In this document: piece by piece, positions 24,418-32,757 of the stretch
Numbering within the stretch: the stretch's first letter is position 1
How the letters are laid out: each line of letters opens with the position of its first letter
Assembly: GCA_030041545.1 (NCBI GenBank)
Contig: JASHNQ010000112.1
Location: 1-64,000, forward strand
Origin: a candidate division FCPU426 bacterium
GTDB taxonomy: Bacteria > Oederibacteriota > Muellerivitia > Muellerivitales > Muellerivitaceae
Direction of reading: 5' to 3'
DNA length: 64,000 nt
Notes under the pieces: generated by a model
Seen by the model: the letters and a program-made list of their open reading frames with translations, nothing else
What the model was told of the DNA's origin: nothing
Databases searched by the model: none
Position numbers and translations under genes: made by a program

Positions 24418-24504
24418 AAGGGTTTTTTCAGCCGGCCTCTCATCGCCTTAAAACTTCCTTCTTCCTGTTAAAATACCGCCTTCATTTCCCAGTGAAAGAA
24501 TTCC

Positions 24505-25863
24505 ATGATCGAGCCCTTCCGGACATTCCTTGATTCCCTGCGGGTTACCAGCGAGGAATGGTACGAGTTTCTTTTAAAGAAACCCCTTTTTCTCCTGGGC
24601 CAAAAGGGCCAGCAGGGGAAGGAGATGTTCCTCAACCTTCCCCGGCGGCAGGCCGTGACCATTTACGCGGGCGTCCTGTGGGTCATCCCCATCGCCATGG
24701 TCCAGCCTTATGTGAGCCTTTACATGGTCCAACTGGGCCTTTCCAACACCGAGGTCGGCGTTTACACATGCCTCATGAACGCCCTCCGGCTCCCTGCGTT
24801 GTTCCTGGGGGGATATTTTTCCGACACTTGGGGCCGGAAGAAAACCCTCATCGCCTTCGACATCCTGAGCTGGGGAGGCTATTGCCTTTGCCTGGCTTTG
24901 GCGGCCAACAAATGGTGGTGCATCGCCGCCCTCTTTTTCATGGCCACGAATTCCGGGTCCACCGCGCCCTATGTCTGCCTGCTGGCGGAGGGCGTGTCTT
25001 CCAGTAAACGGGCCGTGGTTTATTCGGCCCTGAACATCGCCAATATGGCGCCCTCCCTGCTCTTTTTCCCCCTCTTGGGCGGCCTTTGGGAATCCCAGCG
25101 CGGCTTGTTAAGGTCCAACCATGAGATGTATTGGCTCCAAACCGCCCTGGTGGCTTTAGGCATCGGGCTGCTGTGGAAATTCCTTCCCGAATCGAAGACC
25201 TATGAGAAATCTGCCTCCTCCTGGTACCGGGTTTTCAAGGAAGGCCTGGGACAATACCGGGACGCGCTGCGGGCATTTTTCCGGAAGCCCGGCGCGAAGG
25301 TTTTCCTGCTTTCCAAGTTTTTCGATGAATGGATGCTGCTTGTCTGGGGAATCTACGCTTCGTTATATTACGTCCAGCACATGGGATTGAAGGACGCTTA
25401 CCTTTCAGTGCTGTCGCAAAGTTCCTCCTATGTCATGTTCCTCGTCTTGTTCTTATTCGTTCCCAGCTTATCGGAGGGACAATTATTAAAAATCCTGGGG
25501 ATCGACCAGTTGTTCGGATTGGCGGCTTTAGCTATGCTTTGTTTCGCCCCCACGGCCGGGAACAGCGTTCTTTTAATCTGTTTACTTTCGGTCTGCCTGG
25601 GTTCGATCGGCGGGGCGCTTTATGGATCCGTCAACGCGGCGCTTTGGATGAACCTGATGGAGGAGAGGGAAAGGGCCAAGGTCGTCGCCGCCTCCTATGC
25701 CATTCTTTATATAGGGCTTTTAAGCGGATCCCTGGGCGCCGTTGTTTACGGCCATATTTCACCGCAAGTCATGTTGGGAGTCATGGTGAGCATCCGGGTG
25801 ATAAATTTTTTCCTTTGGCGCAACGTTGCGAAGCAATTAGCCGGGCCGCTCACGGCTTCTTGA
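24505..25863 (+). CDS. Major facilitator superfamily transporter
   Basis: The 452-residue protein has about 12 membrane segments and the MFS motif A GGYFSDTWGRKKTL between segments 2 and 3 (residues about 108-121). An N-terminal soluble extension of about 50 residues precedes the first segment. The substrate is unknown. The following gene is a sugar/drug-metabolite transporter 11 bases downstream, so the two may be co-transcribed. The distant upstream region is the decayed repeat gene. Confidence 0.85.
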   Translation: MIEPFRTFLDSLRVTSEEWYEFLLKKPLFLLGQKGQQGKEMFLNLPRRQAVTIYAGVLWVIPIAMVQPYVSLYMVQLGLSNTEVGVYTCLMNALRLPALFLGGYFSDTWGRKKTLIAFDILSWGGYCLCLALAANKWWCIAALFFMATNSGSTAPYVCLLAEGVSSSKRAVVYSALNIANMAPSLLFFPLLGGLWESQRGLLRSNHEMYWLQTALVALGIGLLWKFLPESKTYEKSASSWYRVFKEGLGQYRDALRAFFRKPGAKVFLLSKFFDEWMLLVWGIYASLYYVQHMGLKDAYLSVLSQSSSYVMFLVLFLFVPSLSEGQLLKILGIDQLFGLAALAMLCFAPTAGNSVLLICLLSVCLGSIGGALYGSVNAALWMNLMEERERAKVVAASYAILYIGLLSGSLGAVVYGHISPQVMLGVMVSIRVINFFLWRNVAKQLAGPLTAS

Positions 25864-25874
25864 GGGGGTAAGAA

Positions 25875-26753
25875 ATGGAAACAGGTTATCTTTATGCTTT
25901 CGCGGCTTTTTTTTGTGTCGGAAGTTACATGGTGCCGGTACGTTTCGCCAGCGCCAAGGGGCTCCAATTCCTTCCCTTTATGGGGCTGGGGATGGCGATC
26001 ATGGACCTGTTACGCATATCCTCCCTTAAAAACCTTTGGGCCCATCCCCTGTGGTTTTGGGGCTCTTTTGCGGCGGGGGTCCTTTGGGTGACCGGGCAAA
26101 CCCTGGCCAATCTAGCCTTGGAGGAAGTCAGTCTGGCCAAGGCTTCGGTCCTGTTTAATTCCAATTCCTTCATCAACATCGCTTTTGGCCTGCTGGTCTT
26201 CCATGAGGCCTCGGGATGGCGGGCGTACCTCTTCTTGCTGATGGGCGGAATCCTTCTTTTTATCGGGGCCTGGCTGGTGGCCCGTGTTTCAGCGGCCCCG
26301 TCCAAGGAAGGAAACCTGAAAAAAGGTATTTTATATGGGCTTTTGGCGGGATTTTTTTGGGGGCTTTATTTCGCGCCCACCAAGGCCGTGCAGGTTTGGG
26401 ATCCCCAGTCGACCCTTACGTCCTTGGACGTTTTAAGCGGCCTAGCCTTGGGAGGGACTTTGCCGGCCTTGGCCCTGTTCTTCTTTGGTTCCCAAAGGCA
26501 TTGGGGGTTCCGGAATGTCGCGGCCGGCGGGATCACGACCCTGCTTTGGGGGATGGGCATGAGCTGTTTTTTGCTGGCCAACCAGGCCCTGGGGCTGTCG
26601 CGGTCCGTGCCCATCGTGAACGCCAGCGGATTGGTTTACGCCCTTTGGTCGCTGTTCGTCTTCAAGGAATTCCCCCTTTCCCAATGGCATAAGGTTTTGG
26701 GAGGCACTGTTCTCGTGGTGGCCGGAGTCATCCTGATGGCTTGTTCCAATTGA
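25875..26753 (+). CDS. DMT-superfamily transporter (GRP sugar-uptake/EamA-like)
   Basis: The 292-residue protein has ten membrane segments in two repeated halves. It starts GYLYAFAAFFCVGSYMVPVRF with LEEVSLAKASVLFNSNSFIN in the first half and GFFWGLYFAPTKAVQ in the second. The pattern is nearest to the glucose/ribose uptake (GRP, GlcU-like) branch of DMT transporters. Substrate identity is not shown. GGGGG lies upstream of ATG 25875. Confidence 0.78.
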   Translation: METGYLYAFAAFFCVGSYMVPVRFASAKGLQFLPFMGLGMAIMDLLRISSLKNLWAHPLWFWGSFAAGVLWVTGQTLANLALEEVSLAKASVLFNSNSFINIAFGLLVFHEASGWRAYLFLLMGGILLFIGAWLVARVSAAPSKEGNLKKGILYGLLAGFFWGLYFAPTKAVQVWDPQSTLTSLDVLSGLALGGTLPALALFFFGSQRHWGFRNVAAGGITTLLWGMGMSCFLLANQALGLSRSVPIVNASGLVYALWSLFVFKEFPLSQWHKVLGGTVLVVAGVILMACSN

Positions 26754-26765
26754 AAAGGCGATTTA

Positions 26766-26875
26766 AACCACGAAGGCACCAAGGGCACTAAGAAAGGCAA
26801 AAAGTCGATTAAGTTTAAGATGAACACGAATCTTCTTGGTTGTTCTTAGTGTCCTTGGTGCCTTCGTGGTTCAAT
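26766..26875. repeat. CACGAAGG-type palindrome
   Basis: AACCACGAAGGCACCAAGG (26767 onward) faces CCTTGGTGCCTTCGTGGTT (26852 onward), a nearly perfect 19-bp match, with GGGCACTAAG/CTTAGTGTCC continuing the stem. It lies between the DMT transporter and the DUF1802 gene and is related to the palindromes at 20396, 33252 and 47232. Confidence 0.8.
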
Positions 26876-26930
26876 GGCTTTGCGGTTAATCCTTGAAAGT
26901 TCCCTTTGAAAATCCCATAATCTCTTCCTT

Positions 26931-27506
26931 ATGAAACTCCAGAACAACATCGCACTCAAGGAATGGGCCGTGGTCCTGAAGGCCCTGGAGGAAGGGAAGC
27001 AGACCATCCTCCTGCGCAAGGGCGGAATCCAGGAAGAGGGTGGGGAGTTCAAACCCGAGCACCCCGAGTTCTTCCTTTATCCCACTTTTGAGCATGAATC
27101 CGCCGCGGATATCAAGCCCGACTGGCGGCCGCGCCTGGCCGCCATTGAAAAGGAAAACAAGGACCCCAAACGGATCCATTTCCGCCTTTACGCCTCGGCG
27201 GAAAAAACAGAGAAAGCCACCGATTGGGAAGCCTGCAAGCGCTTGATCCCCTTCACGGTTTTAAGCGACGAAGCCTTTGAGAAAAAATTCAATTATGGCG
27301 ATTGGCAGGGCGTTTATGTTTTTATCGTGCGCGTTTATTCCTTGCCCGTGCCTATGGACCTTCCGCTGAAGCCCCCTTACGAAGGGTGCAAGAGCTGGGT
27401 GCCCTTGGAAACTTCCATGTTTACGGCGGGTTCCATGCCGGTCATCCCGGACGGGGCCTGGCCCTACACGAGGGACAAGATTTCGAAGGTCCTTCACTCC
27501 GCTTAA
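26931..27506 (+). CDS. DUF1802 family protein
   Basis: The 191-residue soluble protein matches the DUF1802 pattern: IALKEWAVVLKALEEGKQTI, then LLRKGGIQEEGGEF and FFLYPTFEHES near the N-terminus, RVYSLP in the second half, and an end with PVIPDGAW. DUF1802 has no established function. ATG 26931 is the first ATG of the frame with the conserved start. The next gene begins 49 bases downstream. Confidence 0.8.
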   Translation: MKLQNNIALKEWAVVLKALEEGKQTILLRKGGIQEEGGEFKPEHPEFFLYPTFEHESAADIKPDWRPRLAAIEKENKDPKRIHFRLYASAEKTEKATDWEACKRLIPFTVLSDEAFEKKFNYGDWQGVYVFIVRVYSLPVPMDLPLKPPYEGCKSWVPLETSMFTAGSMPVIPDGAWPYTRDKISKVLHSA

Positions 27507-27555
27507 CGTCTTTCTTTCCCCTGCGCTCCGGCCAACTTTGTCCTATGATTGTTCT

Positions 27556-28395
27556 ATGAAACTGCAACCAGTGGTAGCGGGAGCTTTTTACCCGGGAAAC
27601 CGCAGGCAACTCCAGGCGACCGTGGAGGCCTTTGGCCGGGAACAAGCCCCGGAATTGCAGGGTGAGCCGATAGGCTTTTTGTTGCCCCACGCGGGTTACC
27701 CCTACTCCGGCACGGTGGCCGCCCTGGGGTATCGCAGCCTTCCAAGTCCCGTGAAAACCGTCGTCCTAGCCGGCCCCAGCCACTATATCGCTTTCCGGGG
27801 GGTTTCGGTTTTCGACGGGGAATCGGCCCTGACCCCCCTGGGAGAAATGCCGGTGGACCAAGAGGCAGCCGAGTTTTTAATGAAATCCGACCCGCATATC
27901 GCTGAAATCCCAACCGCTTTCGCCAGGGAACACTCGGTGGAAGTGCACCTCCCCCTGATCCAAACCTATCTTCCCCAAGCCAAAGTGGTCCCCATTGTCA
28001 TGGGGCAGGGTGTGAAGGAAGCGGTGGAGCCCCTTGTCGGGGCGCTTTTGGCCCTGGCCCGGGAAAGGGAATTCCTCTTTGTGGCTTCCTCCGACTTGTC
28101 CCATTACCCGGACTACGAAACGGCGGTCAAAGCCGACCGGCAATTTTTGGACGCCTTGCTGACCGGGGATGAAAAAAAGGTGGCGGCAGCCGATGAAAAG
28201 ATCATGTCCCGGCATTATCCCGACTACTATTGCACCCATTGCGGGAAAGAGCCCGTGGGGGTGCTTTTGGGTTTCGCCAAGGGGAGGGGCGCCGGCCAAA
28301 GCCGGCTTTTGGCCTACCGCAATTCGGGCGACGTCACCGGCGACCATTCCCGCGTGGTTGGCTACGCCGCAGTGGCGTTCTGTAAACAACAATGA
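27556..28395 (+). CDS. amrB: MEMO1 family protein (AmmeMemoRadiSam system protein B)
   Basis: The 279-residue protein has the MEMO1 motifs QPVVAGAFYPGNRRQL, LLPHAGYPYSGTVAALGYR (putative metal His), LAGPSHYI, REHSVEVHLPLIQTYLP and ASSDLSHYPDYETA, and ends NSGDVTGDHSRVVGYAAVAF. MEMO1 is a metal-binding dioxygenase-like fold. With AMMECR1 and a radical SAM enzyme it forms a conserved system of unknown chemistry. ATG 27556 fits the family start; an in-frame TTG lies six codons upstream. AMMECR1 follows, but no radical SAM partner is adjacent. Confidence 0.92.
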   Translation: MKLQPVVAGAFYPGNRRQLQATVEAFGREQAPELQGEPIGFLLPHAGYPYSGTVAALGYRSLPSPVKTVVLAGPSHYIAFRGVSVFDGESALTPLGEMPVDQEAAEFLMKSDPHIAEIPTAFAREHSVEVHLPLIQTYLPQAKVVPIVMGQGVKEAVEPLVGALLALAREREFLFVASSDLSHYPDYETAVKADRQFLDALLTGDEKKVAAADEKIMSRHYPDYYCTHCGKEPVGVLLGFAKGRGAGQSRLLAYRNSGDVTGDHSRVVGYAAVAFCKQQ

Positions 28396-28422
28396 AATTG
28401 AGAATTCAAAATTGGAGTTTGA

Positions 28423-29007
28423 ATGAATCCTTCGGAAATGATCAACGAGGACGACCAGCGGCTGCTGCTACATTTGGCCCGCCATGCCATCCAGACGACC
28501 GTTCAAAAAGGCCGGCGCCTGCCCGTGGTGGAATCCCTTTCGCCCCTTTTGCGGGAGAAACGGGGCGTTTTCGTCACCCTTTGGGAGGAGGAATTAAGGG
28601 GTTGTATCGGTTTTCCTTATCCGGTGAAGCCCCTGGCTGAGGCCGTCCAGGAAGCGGCGGTCAGCGCCGCCCTTCAGGATCCCCGGTTTCCCCCCGTGCG
28701 GATGGAGGAATTGCCGAGGATTGAACTTGAGATTTCAGCGCTGACCGTTCCCAAATCGATCGAGCCTTCCCAAGTCCAAGTGGGGGTACATGGGCTCATC
28801 GCCAGCCGGGGGAACCGTTCGGGCCTTCTCCTTCCCCAAGTGGCGATGGAATACCAATGGGACGCCCAAACCTTCCTGGAACAGACCTGCGTGAAGGCGG
28901 GGCTTGAGCCGGATGCGTGGCGTGGAAAAATCAACCTCTATGCCTTTGAAGCGCAGGTTTTCAGCGAAGCCGATATGAAGAAGAAACAAAACGGTTCATT
29001 GAAATAA
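28423..29007 (+). CDS. amrA: AMMECR1 family protein (AmmeMemoRadiSam system protein A)
   Basis: The 194-residue protein shows the AMMECR1 core GVFVTLWEEELRGCIGFPYP, containing the LRGCIG motif. AVSAALQDPRFPPVRMEELP, LEISALTVP, GLIASRGNRSGLLLPQVAME and QTCVKAGLEPDAWR follow. It begins 28 bases after the MEMO1 gene, separated by a short heptamer-like AATTGAG/AATTCAA tract. The family's reaction is unknown. Confidence 0.92.
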   Translation: MNPSEMINEDDQRLLLHLARHAIQTTVQKGRRLPVVESLSPLLREKRGVFVTLWEEELRGCIGFPYPVKPLAEAVQEAAVSAALQDPRFPPVRMEELPRIELEISALTVPKSIEPSQVQVGVHGLIASRGNRSGLLLPQVAMEYQWDAQTFLEQTCVKAGLEPDAWRGKINLYAFEAQVFSEADMKKKQNGSLK

Positions 29008-29079
29008 TAAAGATGTTTTAACCGTCATTCCCCGCAATGCCGTCATTTGCATTTTTATGGAATTCTTTTCCGGGCCTCG

Positions 29080-29108
29080 TTGAAAGGCGCGCAAGCGGGA
29101 CTTATAAT
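29080..29108 (+). promoter_or_regulatory. Sigma-70-type promoter of the bifunctional-nuclease genes
   Basis: TTGAAA (29080-29085), a 17-bp spacer and a consensus TATAAT (29103-29108) precede the gene at 29225 by about 115 bp. It is the clearest -10 box in this part of the window and likely starts the transcript for the two nuclease genes and possibly the following operon. Confidence 0.65.
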
Positions 29109-29224
29109 ATGAATATATTCGGTTTCCAAACGTAAAGGCCTCGGCCGGTTGAACCCTGCCCTTGAAATAAGCGACAAGCGCTTCCCACAATAAACGGGAC
29201 AGCCCGTTGGACGGAGTTTGAGCC

Positions 29225-29728
29225 ATGATCGAAATGAAGGTGCGGGGCATCGCCATTGATCCTACCCTTAAACAACCCGCGGTCATCCTGACCGATGAGG
29301 AAGAAAAGCGGTATTTGCCCATTTGGATCGGTGTGGCCGAGGCCACGGCCATTTTCCTGAAATTGAGCGATCAGGCCATCGCCCGCCCCATGAGCCACGA
29401 CCTCTTGAAAAGCGTCATCGACGCCTTGGGCGCCAAGGTTTCCAAGGTGCTGGTGAGCGACATCAACCAAAACACCTTTTTTGCCCGCGTTTTCCTGGAA
29501 ACGCCGGCCACGGGTGAAAAGGTGGACGTGGATGCCCGGCCCTCGGACGCCATCGCGCTGGCCCTGCGTACCGGTTCGCCGATTTACGTGGCGGAGAAGG
29601 TGGTGGTGGCGCCCGGCGTCATCATCGTGGACAAAGACAAATGCAAGGAAGAGATGAACGAATTCAAAAAGTTCCTTGAGAACCTCTCGCCGACCGATTT
29701 TAATTTCCCCGGGACCAATAAGCCATGA
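29225..29728 (+). CDS. Bifunctional nuclease family protein (DUF151), copy 1
   Basis: The 167-residue protein has the BFN_dom signature: MIEMKVRGIAIDPT, PAVILTDEEEKRYLPIWIGV, EATAIFLKL, RPMSHDLLKSVIDALGAKV, then VDARPSDAIALALRTGSPIY. Family members have been linked to DNase/RNase activity, but the catalytic residues are not firmly known. A second copy follows with an ATGA overlap, so this is a tandem duplication. A promoter is visible at 29080. Confidence 0.9.
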   Translation: MIEMKVRGIAIDPTLKQPAVILTDEEEKRYLPIWIGVAEATAIFLKLSDQAIARPMSHDLLKSVIDALGAKVSKVLVSDINQNTFFARVFLETPATGEKVDVDARPSDAIALALRTGSPIYVAEKVVVAPGVIIVDKDKCKEEMNEFKKFLENLSPTDFNFPGTNKP

Positions 29729-30216
29729 TCGAAATGAAAGTAAGGGGAATTGCGGTGGACCCGGGACTCAAGATCCCCATGGTGATCCTGACGGATGAGG
29801 AAGAAAAACGCTACCTTCCCATCCCCATCGGGGTGGCGGAAGCCACGGCCATTTTCATCCAGCTCCAGGAACAGGCCATCCCCCGTCCCATGACCCACGA
29901 CCTGTTGAAAAACGTTATTGAGGTCCTGGGCGCCAAGCTGGTCAAGGTGTTGGTCAACGACCTCCACCAAAACACCTTTTTTGCGCGTTTGTTCCTCGAG
30001 TCTTCAGATTCCCGGGACAAACTGGAGGTGGATGCCCGGCCCTCGGACGCCATTGCCCTGGCCCTGCGCACCAATTCGCCCATTTTCGTCGCGGAAAAAG
30101 TAGTGGTGAACGCCACGATTGTGGATAAGGAAAAGTACAAGGAAGAAATGAGCGAGTTCAAGAAGTTCCTGGAGAACCTTTCCCCAACGGACTTCAACCT
30201 GCCAGGCCCGACCTGA
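29725..30216 (+). CDS. Bifunctional nuclease family protein (DUF151), copy 2
   Basis: The 163-residue protein is a close paralogue of the preceding gene. It shares MIEMKVRGIAVDPG, MVILTDEEEKRYLPIPIGV, RPMTHDLLKNVIEVLGAKL and DARPSDAIALALRTNSPIF. The change from PIWIGV to PIPIGV and a shorter C-terminus distinguish it. The ATG overlaps the TGA of copy 1. Two adjacent copies may form a heteromer, but this is inference. Confidence 0.9.
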   Translation: MIEMKVRGIAVDPGLKIPMVILTDEEEKRYLPIPIGVAEATAIFIQLQEQAIPRPMTHDLLKNVIEVLGAKLVKVLVNDLHQNTFFARLFLESSDSRDKLEVDARPSDAIALALRTNSPIFVAEKVVVNATIVDKEKYKEEMSEFKKFLENLSPTDFNLPGPT

Positions 30217-30327
30217 AAAACAGTTTTGAGTTATGGGCGTTGAGTTTTGTCCCACATCTCATTGCTAAAGTTTAAAACGGCCCTCCGGGTCAAATGGGTT
30301 CCTGAGGGTGGAACGAGAAAAGCGGAT

Positions 30328-30681
30328 ATGCCCCCTCAAGCTTCGAAGGGCCATTTGGCCCTGACCGACAAGCATTTTGTCCTTTTGTTCCACACCACCC
30401 ACGAGACGATGCACGCGGAGTCGGTCCTGAAAAGCCGCCGTATGCGGTTCAAGTTGATTCCCCGTCCCCGGGACATTAAGGACGATTGCGGACTGGGCTT
30501 GGTGATTGTCAAAGAAGACCGGCCCCAAGTAGAGGAAATGCTTCCGCGCGAGGACATTTACATCAAGGCGGCTTTCCATATTGAAAAGGACGGTCAATGG
30601 ATAAGGGAAAACTATCCACCGGCGCCAATCTCCTACGACTCTCCACCCTCGGAATCCAGTTCGTCCTCTCCACTTTCGTAG
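30328..30681 (+). CDS. DUF3343 putative Se/S carrier-like protein
   Basis: The 117-residue protein has the DUF3343 pattern: HFVLLFHTTHETMHAESVLK, then FKLIPRPRDIKDDCGLGLVI, with the conserved Cys before GLG. DUF3343 proteins are proposed sulfur/selenium carriers. I chose ATG 30328; the frame is also open upstream to TTG 30247. Its last 28 codons (Pro/Ser-rich, ending SESSSSSPLS) overlap the atpZ reading frame by 85 bases, which suggests that an earlier stop codon was lost. Confidence 0.72.
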   Translation: MPPQASKGHLALTDKHFVLLFHTTHETMHAESVLKSRRMRFKLIPRPRDIKDDCGLGLVIVKEDRPQVEEMLPREDIYIKAAFHIEKDGQWIRENYPPAPISYDSPPSESSSSSPLS

Positions 30682-30836
30682 GGGTTTTTTTAGGCTGGTG
30701 CCTGAAGAAGCTTTTCCATTGGGGGGATTGGGCCATCATGGCGGGATTCTTTTTCGGCGTCCTGGCCGGTTACTTCGGCCTGTTGGAGGCCGTGAGGTCC
30801 CTCAACCGTGACTCCAAGAAACCCCCGGCCCCATGA
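30597..30836 (+). CDS. atpZ: AtpZ/AtpI-like F-type ATPase assembly protein
   Basis: The 79-residue protein has two membrane helices with LLRLSTLGIQFVLSTFVGVF, then LGWCLKKLF and MAGFFFGVLAGYFGLLEAVR, the layout of AtpZ (small two-helix proteins encoded before atpI and linked to Mg2+/Ca2+ transport or c-ring assembly). The ATG overlaps the upstream DUF3343 gene by 85 bases, and the TGA overlaps the next ATG. It opens the ATP synthase operon. Confidence 0.8.
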   Translation: MDKGKLSTGANLLRLSTLGIQFVLSTFVGVFLGWCLKKLFHWGDWAIMAGFFFGVLAGYFGLLEAVRSLNRDSKKPPAP

Positions 30837-31261
30837 CCTCCCCCGCGCTCCACCGTTTCCAAGAGAAAGGTCCGCCGGCGCATCCTCCACCGGGGTGGAT
30901 TCTCAAGGTTGCCTTGGGGACCCTTGGCGGCGGGGTGACGGTCTCCGCTGTTGCTTTTGTCCTTCAAAGAAAGGAACTGGCCCTCGGCCTTTTGTTGGGA
31001 GGGTTTGTTTCCATTTTGAACCTTTTCGGTTTGCACGCCCTAACAACGAAGGTTTTGGCCAGGGGGGATAAAAAACAAACGGTTTTTTGGTTTTGGAATC
31101 TTCTGCGGTGGCTTTTTTTTGTCGCCCTATGTTGGATTCTCCTCCGAATCTCCCCCTTTTGCCTTTTGGGAGCGGCCGGAACTTATCTCTGGTTCCTCGT
31201 GGTCCTTGGGTTGGTGGGATGGCGGTCCGTTTCCACCCCGAAAAGTTCCAACAGCCAGTAG
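30833..31261 (+). CDS. atpI: ATP synthase protein I-like (AtpI)
   Basis: The 142-residue protein has four predicted membrane helices, which is typical of AtpI: VALGTLGGGVTVSAVAFVL, then LALGLLLGGFVSILNLFGLH, WFWNLLRWLFFVALCWILL and a last helix near the end. AtpI helps to assemble the c-ring. The start overlaps atpZ by four bases, and atpB follows after 164 bp. The sequence is divergent but position and topology support it. Confidence 0.72.
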   Translation: MTSPALHRFQEKGPPAHPPPGWILKVALGTLGGGVTVSAVAFVLQRKELALGLLLGGFVSILNLFGLHALTTKVLARGDKKQTVFWFWNLLRWLFFVALCWILLRISPFCLLGAAGTYLWFLVVLGLVGWRSVSTPKSSNSQ

Positions 31262-31331
31262 GCATTAGGGGGCTGGGGCTATCCTTGGTTGAGGGTTGAC
31301 CAAAAGGGTTGAAGTCATTAGACTACCCCCG

Positions 31332-31359
31332 CTTTGTGAACTTTTTCACAAAGTTTTTT
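31332..31359 (+). terminator. Possible terminator/attenuator between atpI and atpB
   Basis: CTTTGTGAA (31332-31340) pairs with TTCACAAAG (31345-31353) over a CTTT loop and is followed by TTTTTT. The form is that of a Rho-independent terminator with a weak AT-rich stem. It may separate atpZ-atpI from the structural genes or reduce read-through. Confidence 0.5.
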
Positions 31360-31425
31360 CGTTAAACGCGCTCAACGCCATTCCTTTATTCCCTAATTTA
31401 AATCGAACCCGGGAAGGTTGTTTCG

Positions 31426-32232
31426 ATGGATCAAGCCGAAAGTCCTATTCATATTCCGTTTCACTTTGGGGGCCTTGAAAACGCCATCAATACCCTCACG
31501 GTCTCCTGGTTCGTGACGTTGCTCCTTTTGGCCTTGTTCCTCATGGTGCGCGTCCATTTTCGGACGGTGCCCACCGGTCTCCAAAATTTCTTTGAGCTGA
31601 TCGTCGATTTCGTCCAGGGCCTGGCCGAACCCCTTGTCGGCCGCCACAGCGATTTCTTTTTTCCCCTTTTCTTTTATCTCTTCCTTTTCATTTTCTTCAA
31701 CAACCTGATGGGTTTGATCCCCGGAATGATGTCTCCGACTAGCCGCGTGGACGTGAACGTGGGCATGGCCTTGATCGTCTTTTTGGCCACCCATGCCTGG
31801 GGCGTCAAGGAAAAAGGCCTCCTCAAGTACCTCTCCCACTTCCTTCCCCCGCCCATCCCGATCGATCCCAAGTCGCCCCTCTGGCTGAAAATCATGATGA
31901 GGACCATTTCCATGGGGCTGATGGTGATGATGCCCGCCATCCACCTGGTGGGAGAACTGGTGCGGCCCGTTTCGCTGACCATGCGGTTGTTCGGAAACAT
32001 CATGGGGAAGGAAAAGATCCTGGCCGTTTCGGTGCTCCTGGTGATGATCCTTTGGGACGTGGCGGCTCCCTTCAAGGCCTTTTCCGTGCTTCCTTTCCTC
32101 CTTCGGGTGTTGATCGTGGTCTTGGGGGTTTTCGTGTCCTTCATCCAGGCTTTCGTGTTCATGTTCCTGTCCATGGTCTACATCGGCGGGGCGATCGAAG
32201 AACACGATGAGCACCCCGAACAACCTTCCTGA
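31426..32232 (+). CDS. atpB: ATP synthase F0 subunit a
   Basis: The 268-residue membrane protein forms the ion half-channels of F0. The essential Arg lies in SLTMRLFGNIMGKEKIL (about 185-190). Other typical parts are FFNNLMGLIPGMM, GLMVMMPAIHLVGELVRPVS and the C-terminal SFIQAFVFMFLSMVYI helix. The start is ATG 31426. The gene is followed after 112 bp by the c subunit. The C-terminus ends in a charged EEHDEHPEQPS tail. Confidence 0.93.
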   Translation: MDQAESPIHIPFHFGGLENAINTLTVSWFVTLLLLALFLMVRVHFRTVPTGLQNFFELIVDFVQGLAEPLVGRHSDFFFPLFFYLFLFIFFNNLMGLIPGMMSPTSRVDVNVGMALIVFLATHAWGVKEKGLLKYLSHFLPPPIPIDPKSPLWLKIMMRTISMGLMVMMPAIHLVGELVRPVSLTMRLFGNIMGKEKILAVSVLLVMILWDVAAPFKAFSVLPFLLRVLIVVLGVFVSFIQAFVFMFLSMVYIGGAIEEHDEHPEQPS

Positions 32233-32344
32233 CGGAAGGCTGTTCGGAATTTTGAATTCGATGTTCCCGCGCAAGCGGGATTCCCGGGGACCTGCCCCCG
32301 CTTGTTCCCTCGGATCCGTAAAACAATTAGCGAAGGAGTCGGTC

Positions 32345-32701
32345 ATGAAAAGGTTTTGGAAGGCGTTGTTCCTGACGATGGTTTTCGCGTGCCTCAACGG
32401 CGCGGTTTGGGCCCAGGCCGCGGCACCGAAGGCGGCCGAGGGAAGCGTTTGGTTTTTCGGCATGACGGTGGTGGGAGCGGGCCTGGCCATCGGCCTGGGC
32501 GCCATCGGCGCGGGCGTGGGCCAAGGTATGGCCGTGGGTAAGGCCCTGGAAGCCATGGCACGGCAGCCGGAAATGGTGGGGACCATCCAAACCAACATGT
32601 TCATTGGTTTGGCCTTCATCGAGTCCCTTTGTATTTATGCCTTGGCGGTGGCTATGATTTTAATTTACGCCAACCCCTTCAAGAGCCTGTTCGTCGGGTG
32701 A
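32345..32701 (+). CDS. atpE: ATP synthase F0 subunit c with Na+-type site
   Basis: The 118-residue proteolipid has an N-terminal signal-like segment (about 7-23, ending VWAQA) before the two c-subunit helices. The ion site residues are Gln60 (GVGQGMAVGKALE), Glu93 and Ser94 (LAFIESLCIYAL) and Tyr98. These match, with identical spacing, Gln32, Glu65, Ser66 and Tyr70 of the Na+-driven Ilyobacter tartaricus ring. Thr67 of that ring is Leu here. Sodium coupling is therefore likely but not proven. GAAGGAG precedes ATG 32345. Confidence 0.92.
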   Translation: MKRFWKALFLTMVFACLNGAVWAQAAAPKAAEGSVWFFGMTVVGAGLAIGLGAIGAGVGQGMAVGKALEAMARQPEMVGTIQTNMFIGLAFIESLCIYALAVAMILIYANPFKSLFVG

Positions 32702-32710
32702 AGTAAAACT

Positions 32711-32736
32711 TGCCTTGGGGGGCCTGGCCCCCAAGG
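32711..32736 (+). promoter_or_regulatory. GC-rich hairpin between atpE and atpF
   Basis: CCTTGGGGG (about 32712-32720) pairs with CCCCCAAGG (32727-32735) around GCCTGG. There is no T-run. A stable hairpin right after atpE may protect the 3' end of the c-subunit message, which is needed in multiple copies per complex. That role is inferred from position. Confidence 0.5.
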
Positions 32737-32757
32737 ATCATTTTGAAAAGAGAAACG

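Noticed and set aside
31393-32619. Long open frame on the minus strand opposite atpB and atpE
   Set aside because: It runs across two well-identified genes and a spacer and has low-complexity His/Glu composition, so it is an antisense artefact.
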